Shown in pieces: positions 14,659 to 25,459 of a stretch of 64,000 bases of DNA. Origin of the DNA: JBQTIM01 sp052388135 (lineage in GTDB: Bacteria; Elusimicrobiota; Elusimicrobia; FEN-1173); NCBI GenBank assembly GCA_052388135.1, contig JBQTIM010000069.1, positions 1 to 64,000 on the forward strand, written 5' to 3'. A model generated the notes under the pieces. The model ran no database searches. It was not told the origin of the DNA and worked only from the letters and a program-made list of their open reading frames with translations. Both the position numbers and the translations under genes were made by a program. The stretch's first letter is position 1. Every line of letters begins with the position of its first letter.

Positions 14659-15804
14659 ATGAAAAAATTCAAGCGAGTGATGGTCTTTCTAAGCTTAATC
14701 GCTCTTGCCTCAGGCCCATTGTTCGCCGGCGTGCCCAACCGTATCGTTTATCAGGGGCGGCTGACGAAATCGGGCGTGAGCGTAAGCGGGGCGCACACGT
14801 TCCGGGCCCGGCTCATTTCTGCCGGCGGCGCGGAAATATGGAACAGCGGGGATCTGGCGCTCACCCTGCCGCCCTCCGGAGACTTCACTCTGGTCCTCTC
14901 CCCGTCCGGCGTCAATTGGATCAACGATGACCCCAAACTCGAAATCTCCGTGGACGGCGACATCCTCAATCCCTCCGACACCTTCGCCGCCAGCCCCTAC
15001 GCCATCGTCGCCTCGACTGCCCAATACGCCTTTGCCGCGGCCAACGCCGCCAGCGCGGATGCCGTGGCGAACGGAAGCGTCAACGACAATTCCATAGCGG
15101 CGGGCGCCGGCATCGCCCTCTCCAAGCTGTCGCCGGGCGCGTTCCCGGCGGGAACCTATTCTTACGCCGGATCCAACGTGGCCTTCGGCGGCCCCGGCGT
15201 TTGGGATGCCGCCGGGAATCTGGGCATCGGGACGTCGTCCCCGGAAAAAAAGCTGGATGTGCGGGGCGAGGCGCGGAGCACCGTGGGTGGGGTGAATTTC
15301 CATATGGTTCCGGTGGGGACGGTCATCGCCTATGCGGGGGCCACGCCCCCCGCCGGCTGGTTGTTTTGCAACGGCCAGGCCGTGAGCCGAACCACATACG
15401 CGTCTCTATTCGGTGCCATCGGGACAATCTATGGGGCCGGCGACGGGTCCACAACATTCAATGTGCCGGATCTGCGGGGGCGCGTGGCCGTGGGGAAGGA
15501 CGATATGGGCGGGGGAGCCGCCGGCCGCATGACCGCTTATATCAACGGTTCAAGCCTAGGCGCGAGCGGGGGAAGCCAATCCCATGCTTTGTCTGTTAGT
15601 CAGCTGCCCAGCGGTCCCGGAGGCCTGTATGGATTCGTCCGCAGATCTCTGCCGGGTGAGAATGTCACGGTATCGGCTGCCGATACTGTCGGTTCTGGCA
15701 CCCAAATTGATATCGTTTCTACGAACTTAATAGGGGGAGACCAGGCCCACACCAACACCCAGCCCGGCCTTATTTTGAACTACATCATTTGCGCCGGGCA
15801 GTAG
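14659..15804 (+). CDS. Secreted tail-collar (Tail_Collar/microcystin-dependent-like) protein
   Basis: ATG 14659 is preferred over GTG 14641 because GAGGG lies 8 nt upstream and a signal peptide follows (MKKFKRVMVFLSLIALASGP, cut near LFAG). Residues 20-150 form a beta-rich repeat-like region also found in many secreted collar proteins (RIVYQGRLTKSG, then FAASPYAIVAS). Residues 150-215 contain the GNLGIGTSSPEKKLDVRG segment common in phage-tail-fibre-like and adhesin proteins. Residues 215-381 are a collar domain: GTVIAYAGATPPAGWLFCNG, then FNVPDLRGRVAVGKDD, ending NTQPGLILNYIICAGQ. In phages this domain sits at the baseplate; chromosomal secreted versions probably act at the cell surface. The host role is unknown. 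Confidence 0.85.
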   Translation: MKKFKRVMVFLSLIALASGPLFAGVPNRIVYQGRLTKSGVSVSGAHTFRARLISAGGAEIWNSGDLALTLPPSGDFTLVLSPSGVNWINDDPKLEISVDGDILNPSDTFAASPYAIVASTAQYAFAAANAASADAVANGSVNDNSIAAGAGIALSKLSPGAFPAGTYSYAGSNVAFGGPGVWDAAGNLGIGTSSPEKKLDVRGEARSTVGGVNFHMVPVGTVIAYAGATPPAGWLFCNGQAVSRTTYASLFGAIGTIYGAGDGSTTFNVPDLRGRVAVGKDDMGGGAAGRMTAYINGSSLGASGGSQSHALSVSQLPSGPGGLYGFVRRSLPGENVTVSAADTVGSGTQIDIVSTNLIGGDQAHTNTQPGLILNYIICAGQ

Positions 15805-15825
15805 CGTTGATGTTGACGGTAAACC

Positions 15826-15854
15826 TTGACAAGAACAGAGTGCGGGCGTATTTT
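15826..15854 (+). promoter_or_regulatory. Sigma70-type promoter for the 15888 gene
   Basis: TTGACA (15826-15831), 17-nt spacer, TATTTT (15849-15854). The predicted start, about 15861, leaves a leader of some 27 nt containing GGAG before ATG 15888. Confidence 0.6.
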
Positions 15855-15887
15855 TAAGGGGAATATTGCCGGCAACCGGAGACCTGG

Positions 15888-16580
15888 ATGGGAATTTCTT
15901 TAATAATTAAGGGGCTAACCGCGCTTCTGATGGTGGGTGTTTTGGGTTACGGCGTTTATTTGAAATTGGAGAGAGCGCCCATCGCCGACAACAGTCGGGC
16001 GGGGGGGGCAGGAATGGGCGGAGGCGTGGGAACCCCGGGGGCTCCAGGAGCGGCCGGCTTGCAGGGAAAAGGCGCGGCCGGCAACGCGGAAGGCCAAGCC
16101 GGAGGGTCGCCGGGAACGACAGGCGTTGGGCAAGCGGGCGAGTCTTCCCCGACCCCGGCGGAAGGAGAAACGCCGGCCAAAAATTCCGGGGCGGAAAAAG
16201 GAGGGAAACTTCCCGCGGTCCAAAAGGGCTTTTTCGCCCGGTTAATTGATTTCTTGGGATTGGGAGAATCCGGGAAAGGTGTAAAAGCTTTTTTCACCCG
16301 AGTTTGGAGCGGCGCCCGGTCGCTGGCCGGCTTGCGGAAGTCAACCGGCGAGGCGTCGCCTCCCCAGGGAAAAACGCCGCCGCCCAACACCGACGTGGGC
16401 CGGCAACAAGAGGAAATGGCCGCCCAAATGCGGAAAGATCACGAGCAGAATTTAGCCATGCAGAAGCAGATACAAGAAACCATCCGCATGAATCTTTCCA
16501 TCCAGCAGGGAATCCGGGACACCTTGCAAAATCAACGCCAAATCAAGGAGCTTCAAAGGGCGCGAGAGACGTCGCGCTAG
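15888..16580 (+). CDS. Membrane-anchored Gly/Pro-rich protein with C-terminal coiled coil
   Basis: The 230-residue product starts with a single membrane helix (LTALLMVGVLGYGVYLKLE) followed by a Gly/Ala/Pro-rich low-complexity linker (about residues 35-110). A short amphipathic region with two Phe-rich helices (FFARLIDFLGLG, AFFTRVWSG) comes next, then a Gln/Arg-rich C-terminal coiled coil (residues 170-228). The shape suggests an envelope protein tethered at its N-terminus. I recognise no family. It has its own promoter and a GGAG ribosome site, and it converges on tyrS with the two stop codons adjacent (16580/16581). Confidence 0.65.
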   Translation: MGISLIIKGLTALLMVGVLGYGVYLKLERAPIADNSRAGGAGMGGGVGTPGAPGAAGLQGKGAAGNAEGQAGGSPGTTGVGQAGESSPTPAEGETPAKNSGAEKGGKLPAVQKGFFARLIDFLGLGESGKGVKAFFTRVWSGARSLAGLRKSTGEASPPQGKTPPPNTDVGRQQEEMAAQMRKDHEQNLAMQKQIQETIRMNLSIQQGIRDTLQNQRQIKELQRARETSR

Positions 16581-17747
16581 TCAGGCGCCCGGCAGGACTT
16601 TCCGGAACTGGCGTTTTCCCACCTTCAGTATCCCTTCCTCTTCAATGACAAGCGGCGCGTCCTCGGCGAGGGGGGTTCCGCGCCATTCCACGGCGCCTTG
16701 TTTCAAAAGGCGGCGCGCCTCGTTTTTTGAGGGGGCGAGGCCGGCTTCCATGATGAGCTCGGCCGCGGGGATGGGGGAGCGCGAGGCGCGGTGGACGGGC
16801 ATGTCTTCGGGCGCGGCGCGCCGGGAGAAAACCTTTTCAAAATCGGCCTGCGATTGCTCCGCCGCGGCGGCGCCGTGGTATCGCTCGGCGATCAGTTTCG
16901 CCAAGCGCTTTTTGGCTGCCATGGGGTGCAGGGTTTTGGTTTCCGTCAAATTTTCCTCGGTCAGCAGCTCGTAGTATTTCCACATCATTTCGTCGGAAAC
17001 GGACATGACCTTGCCGAACATGTCGGCCGGTCTATCGCTCAGGGCGATGTGGTTGCCGTAGGACTTGGACATTTTCCGCACTCCGTCGGTGCCCTCCAGC
17101 AAAGGCAGGGTGAGAATGACCTGCGCTTCTTGGCCGGCGTCTTTCTGCATTTGCCTGCCCATGAGAAGGTTGAAAAGCTGGTCCGTTCCTCCCAGTTCCA
17201 CGTCGGCTTTGACTTGGACGGAGTCGTAGCCTTGCATGAGGGGGTAGAGGAGCTCCAGCAGGGAAAGGGGACTGCCCTCCTTCAGGCGCTTGGCGAAATC
17301 CTCGCGCTCGGTGAGCTGTTGGACGGTGTGTTTGGCCAGGAGGCTCATGAGGCCGCCGGGGCCTTGGCGGGCGAAGAGGGGCCAGAGCCAATCGGAGTTT
17401 TTGTGGACCTCCACGGCGCCGGGGATGATTTTGCCCAGCTGTTCCATGTAAGCGCCGGTGTTCTTGTCCACGGCCTCGCGGCTGAGGGGCGGGCGGGTTT
17501 CGGAACGGCCGGAGGGATCGCCCACCATGGCGGTGTAGTCGCCTATGATGAAGACGACGGTGTGCCCCAGCTCCTGGAATTGGCGCAGTTTGTTGAGCAC
17601 GACGGTGTGGCCCAGGTGGAGGTCCGGGGCGGTGGGGTCCACGCCGAGCTTGATGCGCAGAGGCTTTTTTTTCTCCAGCTTGGCGCGGAGCTCGGGTTCG
17701 GAGATGATCTGGACCGCCCCGCGCTTGATTTTTTCCAGGTCGGTCAT
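16581..17747 (-). CDS. tyrS: Tyrosine-tRNA ligase
   Basis: Class I aminoacyl-tRNA synthetase of 388 residues that charges tRNA-Tyr. The start at 17747 gives MTDLEKIKRG. The Rossmann fold carries LGVDPTAPDLHLGH (HIGH-type motif HLGH), the tyrosine/tRNA region DYTAMVGDPSGRSETRP, and KMSKSYGN (KMSKS loop). The C-terminal 65 residues form an S4-like RNA-binding domain (AGLAPSKNEARRLLKQGAVE). HLGH and KMSKS together with the short form indicate the TyrRS subgroup common in Gram-negatives. It is the last gene of the minus-strand cluster, 25 bases after thiO. Confidence 0.95.
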   Translation of the reverse strand: MTDLEKIKRGAVQIISEPELRAKLEKKKPLRIKLGVDPTAPDLHLGHTVVLNKLRQFQELGHTVVFIIGDYTAMVGDPSGRSETRPPLSREAVDKNTGAYMEQLGKIIPGAVEVHKNSDWLWPLFARQGPGGLMSLLAKHTVQQLTEREDFAKRLKEGSPLSLLELLYPLMQGYDSVQVKADVELGGTDQLFNLLMGRQMQKDAGQEAQVILTLPLLEGTDGVRKMSKSYGNHIALSDRPADMFGKVMSVSDEMMWKYYELLTEENLTETKTLHPMAAKKRLAKLIAERYHGAAAAEQSQADFEKVFSRRAAPEDMPVHRASRSPIPAAELIMEAGLAPSKNEARRLLKQGAVEWRGTPLAEDAPLVIEEEGILKVGKRQFRKVLPGA

Positions 17748-17772
17748 GAGCGGTGCGGGGGCGCGGAGCTCG

Positions 17773-18903
17773 TCATGAGAGAAGAGCCGTCTTGAGGAAC
17801 CTCTCGGGCCGGAACGCGGCTCCGGCGGGGTCCCATCGGCCGTCGGCGATGCCGTCGGCCATGTGGCGTCCGGTCCAGGGGGAGAGCAGGACGCCGTTGC
17901 GGAAATGGCCGGTGCAGAGGAACAGGCCCTCCCGCCCGGGGACGGGGCCGAGGATGGGCAGGCCGTCCGCCGCGGCGGGCCGCAGGCCGGCCCACGCGCC
18001 GAGGATCTCCCGCGAGCCGATTTCGGGGCACCACCGCCGGGCCCACTGCGAAAGCTTGTGCTGGCCTTCCACCGTGGGACGGACGTCGAAGCCGGCCCGC
18101 TCCTGCGTGGTGCCCACCAGCAGGCGGCCGTCGGCCTTGGGGGCGAAGTAGCCGCCTTCGGCGAAAACGGGTCCGGGGAAGAGGGCGGGCGATCCGTCCA
18201 GGATGAGGATTTGTCCCCGCACGGGTTCCAGGGCGATGGCAAAACCGGGAGACGGCAAAAGGAACGGGGTCCAAGCGCCGGCGGCCGCGACCACGGAGGG
18301 TGAAAAAAAGTTTTGGCCCTGAAAAGAGACGCCGGCGATTTTGTCGCCTTCCCGCAGAAGCTCCGCGTGGGGGACGTTTTCCTCGAAAACCACGCCCTGG
18401 CGGCGCGCCGCTTCGGCCAGGCCCTTGACCCATTGAAAGCTGTTGATCTGGCCGTCCCGAGGAAAATAGAGGGCGCCGGCCAGAGGCGCGGCCAGGCCTT
18501 TGAGCGCGCGGACGACTTGTTCCGTTTCCCACCATTCCACGGAATGGCCGCGCTCTTCCTGCCAACGCTTGCGGTCCAGAAGAACTTGACGCTCTTCCGG
18601 CGTCTCGGCCACGCGCCAGACGCCGCCCGCTTCCCACTGCGGATCGATGCCGGAGGCTTCGCGGACCGCCGGCGCCAGGGACGCAAACATGTCGCGGCTG
18701 GCCACGCAAGCGTCGAAAAAGGGGCCGGGCGCCGCCGCTTCCTCCTGGGCCGCCAGCATGCCGGCCGCGCCCCGGGAGGCGGCCCCGCCGATCCTGTCTT
18801 TTTCCACCACCAGCACGCGCAGGCGCTTGCGCGCCAAATGGTAGGCGACGGAGCACCCCGCCGCGCCCGCCCCGATGACGATGACGTCGAAGGAGCGGCT
18901 CAC
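17773..18903 (-). CDS. thiO: Glycine oxidase ThiO-type FAD-dependent oxidoreductase
   Basis: A 376-residue DAO-family flavoprotein. The N-terminal dinucleotide-binding motif is VIGAGAAGCSVAYHLARK, followed by EKDRIGGAASRGAAGML. The C-terminal part has GAWAGLRPAAADGLPILGPV and LFLCTGHFRNGVLLSP, the typical ThiO ending (G-R-G or H-F-R-N-G). ThiO oxidises glycine to the imine needed for thiazole synthesis in thiamine formation. No other thi genes are visible here, so the thiamine role rests on family resemblance. Its ATG overlaps the stop of mnmA by four bases (ATGA), indicating translational coupling. Confidence 0.85.
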   Translation of the reverse strand: MSRSFDVIVIGAGAAGCSVAYHLARKRLRVLVVEKDRIGGAASRGAAGMLAAQEEAAAPGPFFDACVASRDMFASLAPAVREASGIDPQWEAGGVWRVAETPEERQVLLDRKRWQEERGHSVEWWETEQVVRALKGLAAPLAGALYFPRDGQINSFQWVKGLAEAARRQGVVFEENVPHAELLREGDKIAGVSFQGQNFFSPSVVAAAGAWTPFLLPSPGFAIALEPVRGQILILDGSPALFPGPVFAEGGYFAPKADGRLLVGTTQERAGFDVRPTVEGQHKLSQWARRWCPEIGSREILGAWAGLRPAAADGLPILGPVPGREGLFLCTGHFRNGVLLSPWTGRHMADGIADGRWDPAGAAFRPERFLKTALLS

Positions 18904-20024
18904 GCCGTTTCCGTTTCCAATTTAATCGCTCCGCCTCCCAGCACCTCGTCCCCGGCGTAGAAAACGGCGGCTTGGCCGGGCGTGACCGCCCGTTGCGGGA
19001 CGGCCGGCGTCACCCGCGCTTGGCCGGGCGCGCCGTCCGTCAGTTGAATCCGACAGGGCGCGGGTTCGTGGCGGGAGCGGATTTTCACGCGGGCGTCCAA
19101 CTCCGGCGCGGGGGGCGCGCCCCGCACCCAGCTGAGGTCCCGCACCCAAAAGCTTTCGGAAAGCGTTTCCTCATCCGAACCCACCACGACGGTGTTGGTG
19201 CGGACGTCCAAATCCACAATGTAGGCCGGCTTGCCCAGGGAAAGGCCCAGGCCCTGCCGCTGTCCCCTCGTGTAGAAGGCCACGCCCTTGTGCGTGCCCA
19301 GAACGCGGCCGGCGGTGTCGCGGATGTCGCCGGGCCGCGCGGTGGAGGGCCGCGCCGCGCTCTCTTGGAATTGCGATTCCAGGTAGGCGGCGGCGTCGGC
19401 CCCGGGGACGAAGCAAATTTCCTGGCTGTCGGGCTTGTCCGCGGTTTTGAGGTTCCAGCGGCGGGCGATGTCGCGCACGGCCGGCTTGGTCAATTCGCCC
19501 AGCGGAAAGAGAATGCGGGCCAACTGTGCCTGCCTCAAATTGTAAAGGACGTAAGACTGGTCTTTGTGGGCGTCCGCCGCGCGGTGGAGACGATAAATGG
19601 TGGCGTCTCCTTCCTGGAACGAAGACGCGCGGGCGTAATGGCCCGTGGCCACGGCGTCGGCGCCCAGGGCCACCGCCTTGGCCAGCAGAGCGTCGAACTT
19701 GACGAAGCGGTTGCAGGCGATGCAGGGGTTGGGCGTTTCGCCGGCGGCGTAGGCGCGGACGAAGGGGTCCATGATGTTGTCCTTGAAGACGCCGGAAAAA
19801 TCCAGCACGTAGTGGGGAACGCCCAGGCGCGCGCAGACGTCGCGGGCGTCGTCTATGTCGCGTGTGGAGCCGCAGCAGCCGAAGCCCGTCTCTTTTTTCA
19901 GCAGGCGGAGCGTCACGCCGATGACGCGGTGCCCCTGCTCGTGGAGCAAGGCCGCGGCCACGGATGAGTCCACGCCGCCCGACATGGCGACGACGATGTG
20001 CTTATGAGTTGTGCCCATGTCCAT
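18900..20024 (-). CDS. mnmA: tRNA-specific 2-thiouridylase MnmA
   Basis: The 374-residue protein has the PP-loop ATP pyrophosphatase motif SGGVDSSVAAALL near the N-terminus, the two catalytic cysteines in ETPNPCIACN and SQEICFVPG, and the GHYAR and KDQSYVL motifs of MnmA/TrmU. It adds sulfur at C2 of wobble U34 in tRNA-Lys, -Glu and -Gln, using persulfide sulfur from a cysteine desulfurase. The desulfurase gene nifS lies two genes upstream, which fits this supply line. Stop overlaps thiO by four bases. A repeat element separates it from nifU. Confidence 0.95.
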   Translation of the reverse strand: MDMGTTHKHIVVAMSGGVDSSVAAALLHEQGHRVIGVTLRLLKKETGFGCCGSTRDIDDARDVCARLGVPHYVLDFSGVFKDNIMDPFVRAYAAGETPNPCIACNRFVKFDALLAKAVALGADAVATGHYARASSFQEGDATIYRLHRAADAHKDQSYVLYNLRQAQLARILFPLGELTKPAVRDIARRWNLKTADKPDSQEICFVPGADAAAYLESQFQESAARPSTARPGDIRDTAGRVLGTHKGVAFYTRGQRQGLGLSLGKPAYIVDLDVRTNTVVVGSDEETLSESFWVRDLSWVRGAPPAPELDARVKIRSRHEPAPCRIQLTDGAPGQARVTPAVPQRAVTPGQAAVFYAGDEVLGGGAIKLETETA

Positions 20025-20034
20025 ACGCCCCGGT

Positions 20035-20112
20035 CGTCATGCCGGCGAAAGCCGGTATCCAGATGAATGGAAAGTTTCTATAAGCTGGACCCCGGCTTTC
20101 GCCGGGGTGACG
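20035..20112. repeat. REP-like inverted pair between nifU and mnmA
   Basis: Two head-to-head palindromic units. 20035-20062 contains GCCGGCGAAAGCCGG flanked by CGTCAT and TATCCAG. 20085-20112 contains the inverted version with CCCCGGC/GCCGGGG arms, CTGGA and TGACG. The same family occurs at 34817 and 42861. The pair sits inside a probable operon and could form a large mRNA hairpin. Confidence 0.8.
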
Positions 20113-20116
20113 GTTC

Positions 20117-20500
20117 TTAAAGTGCTGGTCCCTTTTTCTGCCGGTTCGCGTAATCTTCCAAAGCCGACGTCAGCGCCTGTGCCGCCAGGACGGAGCAGTG
20201 CATCTTGATGGGGGGAAGTCCGCCCAGGGCTTCGGCCACCTGTTCGTTGGTGACGGCGGCGAGCTCGGCCAGGGTTTTGCCCTGCACCAGTTCCGTAAGG
20301 ATGGAAGACGTGGCGATGGCGGCGCCGCATCCGAAGGTCTTGAAAGAGGCCTTGGCCACTTTTCCGTCGGCGATTTTCAGGTAGAGGCGCAGAATGTCGC
20401 CGCACACCGGGCTTCCCGCCTTGCCCACGGCGTCGGCGTCGGGCAGGTCCCCGGTGTTGCGCGGATTCTGGAAATGGTCCATCACTTTGGGCGAATACAT
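20117..20500 (-). CDS. iscU: Fe-S cluster assembly scaffold NifU/IscU
   Basis: The 127-residue protein begins MYSPKVMDHFQNPRNTGDL, the usual IscU start. It keeps the three cluster-ligating cysteines: SPVCGD, FKTFGCGAAIATSS and KMHCSVLAAQAL (the usual LPPxKxHCSxL context, here LPPIKMHC). It assembles [2Fe-2S]/[4Fe-4S] clusters with sulfur from the desulfurase encoded just upstream. The ATG shares its A with the nifS stop codon (TAATG), so translation is probably coupled. Clusters made here could serve IscR-like Rrf2, the RlmD-like methyltransferase and the RecB/Cas4-like nuclease in this window. Confidence 0.93.
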   Translation of the reverse strand: MYSPKVMDHFQNPRNTGDLPDADAVGKAGSPVCGDILRLYLKIADGKVAKASFKTFGCGAAIATSSILTELVQGKTLAELAAVTNEQVAEALGGLPPIKMHCSVLAAQALTSALEDYANRQKKGPAL

Positions 20501-21738
20501 TACCGTCGCGCCTTTTCTTCGGCCATTTTGTCTTCCCACAAGGGAGACATGTTGCGGAGCTTCTCCACCACGGGGGGGACGATTTCCAAGGCGGCGTCCA
20601 CATCGGCTTCGGTGCTGAAAAGGCCCAGGGAGAAGCGCACGGTGCCGTGGATCATGTGCCGCGGAACGCCGATGGCGGTCAGCACGTGGGACGGCTCCAG
20701 CATGCCGGAGGCGCAGGCCGAGCCCGTGGAGCAGGCCAGGCCGGGGAGATCGGTTTTGTGCAGGGCGAACCCCGCCTGGTCCAAGGCCAAGACCAAGCCT
20801 TCGCCCTCCACGCATTCAAACGTGAGGTTGGTCGTGTTGGCCAGGCGTTCCGTGGGATGGCCGTTCACGCGCACGTAGGGGACGCGCTTCAGCAGGCCCT
20901 TTTCCAAGCGATCGCGCAGGGACCGGACGCGCGGTTCTTCCCGGGGGATCTCCCGGGCGGCCAGCGCGCAGGCCTCGCCGAGGCCCGCGGCCCCGGCCAC
21001 GTTCTCGGTGCCGGCGCGGCGGTTTTTTTCGTGGGTGCCGCCGTGCAGGAGGGCGTGAAGCTTCACGCCTTTCCGGATGTAGAGCGCGCCGACGCCCTTG
21101 GGCGCGTAGAGCTTGTGGCCGGAAATCGTGAGCATGTCCACGGGCCAGGCTTTCACGTCCACGGGGATTTTTCCGGCGGACTGCACCGCGTCCGTGTGGA
21201 ACAGGACGCGCCGGGCGCGGCAAAGCTCGCCCAGCTCTTGGATGGGCTCCACGGTGCCGATCTCGTTGTTGGCGGCCATGAGGGAGACCAGGATGGTGTC
21301 GGGCCGAAACGCCTTTTCCAGATCGGCGGGCCGGATGCGCCCGTGCTCGTCGACGGGCAGGCGCGTGACCTGGAAGCCGTGCTCCTTCTCCAAGTAATCG
21401 AAGACGTGCAGCACGGCGTGGTGCTCGATGACGCTGGTGATGAGGTGCGTGCCCTTGGAGCGGTGGGCGAAGGCCGCGCCCTGGATGGCCGTGTTGTTGG
21501 ACTCGGTGCCGCAAGAGGTGAAAATGATTTCCGAAGGGTCGCCGGCGCCCAAAAAGGAGGCCACCCGCTCGCGGGCGTTTTCCAATGCCGCCCGCGCGGT
21601 TTGCCCGGCGGCGTGCAGGCTGGAAGGGTTCCCGTAGGCTCCGTCGTCGGTCAAATAAGGGCGCATGGCCTCGAACACTTCCGGCCGGACGGGCGTGGTG
21701 GCGTTGTAATCGAGATAGATGAACTTGCCGGGCGCCAT
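20500..21738 (-). CDS. iscS: Cysteine desulfurase NifS/IscS
   Basis: A 412-residue class V PLP aminotransferase-fold enzyme that converts cysteine to alanine and enzyme-bound persulfide. Visible features: YLDYNATTPVRPEV start, TSCGTESNN, the His of IEHHAVL, PLP-lysine motif SGHKLYAPKGVGALY, GTENVAG, and the catalytic-cysteine loop STGSACASG (SSGSAC type), which is long enough for group I IscS/NifS. It lies four bases after rrf2 and overlaps iscU by one base. It probably feeds sulfur both to IscU and to MnmA downstream. Confidence 0.94.
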   Translation of the reverse strand: MAPGKFIYLDYNATTPVRPEVFEAMRPYLTDDGAYGNPSSLHAAGQTARAALENARERVASFLGAGDPSEIIFTSCGTESNNTAIQGAAFAHRSKGTHLITSVIEHHAVLHVFDYLEKEHGFQVTRLPVDEHGRIRPADLEKAFRPDTILVSLMAANNEIGTVEPIQELGELCRARRVLFHTDAVQSAGKIPVDVKAWPVDMLTISGHKLYAPKGVGALYIRKGVKLHALLHGGTHEKNRRAGTENVAGAAGLGEACALAAREIPREEPRVRSLRDRLEKGLLKRVPYVRVNGHPTERLANTTNLTFECVEGEGLVLALDQAGFALHKTDLPGLACSTGSACASGMLEPSHVLTAIGVPRHMIHGTVRFSLGLFSTEADVDAALEIVPPVVEKLRNMSPLWEDKMAEEKARR

Positions 21739-21742
21739 GGGT

Positions 21743-22258
21743 TTAAGAGACCAGGGCGGGTTGGGATGGACGCGCGGCTTTGCGGGAACGGGCCGGCGGC
21801 TCTCCCTCGCGGGCGAGGTCGGCGATGGACGTGGATTCCAGCACGTCGGAAATTCGGTTTTCCAGCTTCTTGCAGAACGTCCGGGACAGACAGCCTTCCA
21901 CGTCGCGGCAGTCGGGGCTGTAGTTTTCCGGAATGATGCAGAGGGCGGGGCCCAGGGGTCCCTCCAAGGCGGCCACGACGTCGCCGACGGAAATTTCCGA
22001 GGGGCCGCGGCGCAGGCGGTAGCCGCCCCGGGCGCCGCGCAGGGCCTCCACCAACCCGGCCTTCCGCAGGCGGGAGAAAATTTGCTCCAAGAAAGGCTGG
22101 GGCATGCCCTGACGCGAGGCGATGGCCGCCAGGGTGACGGGGGCGCGGACTCCGGTGAACGGCCGGTTTTTGCCGGCGGCGGGTTCGGTTTTCGCCTGCT
22201 GGGCCATGTCCACCAAGGCCCGCACGCCGTAGCTGACGCGGCTGGAAAGTTTAAGCAC
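21743..22258 (-). CDS. iscR: Rrf2-family transcriptional regulator, IscR-like
   Basis: The 171-residue protein opens LKLSSRVSYGVRALVDMA and has the winged-helix segment LAAIASRQGMPQPFLEQIFS with LRGARGGYRL, typical of Rrf2 proteins. Cysteines at ALC, PDC, EGC and TFC give the cluster-ligand pattern of IscR-type sensors. An insertion of about 12 residues (TEPAAGKNRPFTGV) lies before the recognition helix. It heads the nifS-iscU genes, so a sensor/repressor of Fe-S biogenesis is the natural reading. The start is GTG 22258. The promoter -10 box ends seven bases upstream, so the mRNA may begin at the start codon. Confidence 0.88.
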   Translation of the reverse strand: MLKLSSRVSYGVRALVDMAQQAKTEPAAGKNRPFTGVRAPVTLAAIASRQGMPQPFLEQIFSRLRKAGLVEALRGARGGYRLRRGPSEISVGDVVAALEGPLGPALCIIPENYSPDCRDVEGCLSRTFCKKLENRISDVLESTSIADLAREGEPPARSRKAARPSQPALVS

Positions 22259-22264
22259 CGCTAA

Positions 22265-22289
22265 ATTGTATAAATTCCGACTAAAACCA

Positions 22290-22293
<4 letters not shown>
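22265..22293 (-). promoter_or_regulatory. rrf2 promoter with overlapping IscR-type operator
   Basis: On the minus strand: TTGATG (22293-22288), 17-nt spacer, TACAAT (22270-22265). Plus-strand 22277-22293 reads CCGACTAAAACCATCAA, which fits the E. coli type 1 IscR core YYGACTRWWWYAGTCRR with two mismatches in the second half. It covers the -35 box and spacer, a position suited to autorepression. The promoter lies at the 3' end of aspS. Confidence 0.6.
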
Positions 22294-24097
<1,804 letters not shown>

Positions 24098-24101
<4 letters not shown>

Positions 24102-25369
24102 GGCGGCGTTTCCCGCCCGCGCGCGGCGATTCGAACGGCGAGGCTCGCCGCGTCGGTTTCTTCCTGCGTGTGGTTCCGCAGGTCTTTCAGCAGAACTTTT
24201 CCGCGGGCCAGCTCGGACTCGCCCACGATGACGGCGTGGCCGGCTTTCCAAGCGTCGGCCCAGCGCAGCTGGGCTTTCAAACTTTTGTCGGCGGAGCCGA
24301 TCTCGGCGGCGAGGCCGCTTTTCCGCAGTTCCTGGAGGATGCCGAAACCCGTCTCGCCGGTGCCCGGGCCGGCCAGGGCCACGAAGACGCGGGGGCCGTC
24401 CTCGGCGGGCTCTTTCGACAGGGAGTCGCCGTGGCGGGCGCGGGCGGCGCGGTCCATGCCCAGGGCGAAGCCGATGGCGGGCACGTCGGGGCCGCCCAGG
24501 GTTTTCACCAGGGAATCGTAGCGCCCGCCGGCGGCCAGGGCGTCTTGGCTGCCCAGGCCCGCGCCGGTGATCTCAAAAACCGTGCGGCTGTAATAATCCA
24601 GGCCGCGCACCAAGCGGTGGGCTTTTTCATAAAGAAAACCGACGGAGGCCAGAAGGGAGGCCAGCTCTTTGTCGTGGAGGCGGCAGGCCTCGCAGAGGGA
24701 ATCGGCCACCACGGGGGCGCCGGTCAAGCGGGGGCCGTCGATCTTGCAGTCCAAACAGCGCAGGGGATTCTTGTCCAGCCGCCGCCGGCAGTCTTCGCAA
24801 AGCTCGCTTTGCCGGTCGGAAAGATATTTCACCAGGGCTTCCCGGTAAAGGGGGCGGCAGGCGGCGCACCCGAGGGAATTTAAAAGAAATTTTGTCTCCG
24901 CCAGGCCGTAGGCGGCCAGCACGTCGCGGATCATCAAGAGCATGTCGGCGTCGGCTTGGGGAGAAGGGTTGCCGAAATGCTCGGCGCCGATCTGCCAGAA
25001 CTCGCGGTAGCGGCCGGCCTGGGGGCGCTCGGCCCGAAACATGGGGCCGATGTAAAAAAGTTTTTTGATGCCGGCGGTCCTGTCCCAGCCGCGCTCCAGG
25101 TAAGCGCGGACCACGCCGGCGGTTCCCTCCGGGCGCAGGGCCAGCTTGCGCCCGCCGCGGTCTTCGAACACGTACATCTCTTTCTCCACGATGTCCGTGG
25201 CCTCTCCCACGGCGCGGGCGAACAGCTCCGCGTTCTCGAAGGCGGGCGTGCGGATCTCGGAATAGCCGTAGCGGCGGAAAACGGAGCGGGCGGCCTCCTC
25301 CAGCTGGTGGAAGGCCTGGGCTTCCCGGTCGGAAATGTCCCGGGTGCCCCGGGGCGCGGCGTATTTCAT
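24098..25369 (-). CDS. hisS: Histidine-tRNA ligase
   Basis: Class II synthetase of 423 residues starting at 25369 (MKYAAPRGTRDI). Motif 2 region: YIGPMFRAERPQAGRYREFW. HisA motif: LVRGLDYYSRTVFEI. Motif 3 region: AIGFALGMDRA. The insertion domain carries several CxxC pairs (CAAC, CEDC, CLDC, CEAC), a zinc-ribbon-like pattern found in a subset of bacterial HisRS. The C-terminal anticodon-binding domain follows (VFVALAGPGTGETGF). It is first in the minus-strand cluster and is transcribed away from the patatin gene. Confidence 0.95.
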
Positions 25370-25459
25370 AGCGTTAAAAGATACAAGATAAGACTTGCGA
25401 AGGAAAGGCGGCCCGGCGGCTCTCCGGGCGGCGGCGGGGCGGGGCCGGTTTTGATCCGT

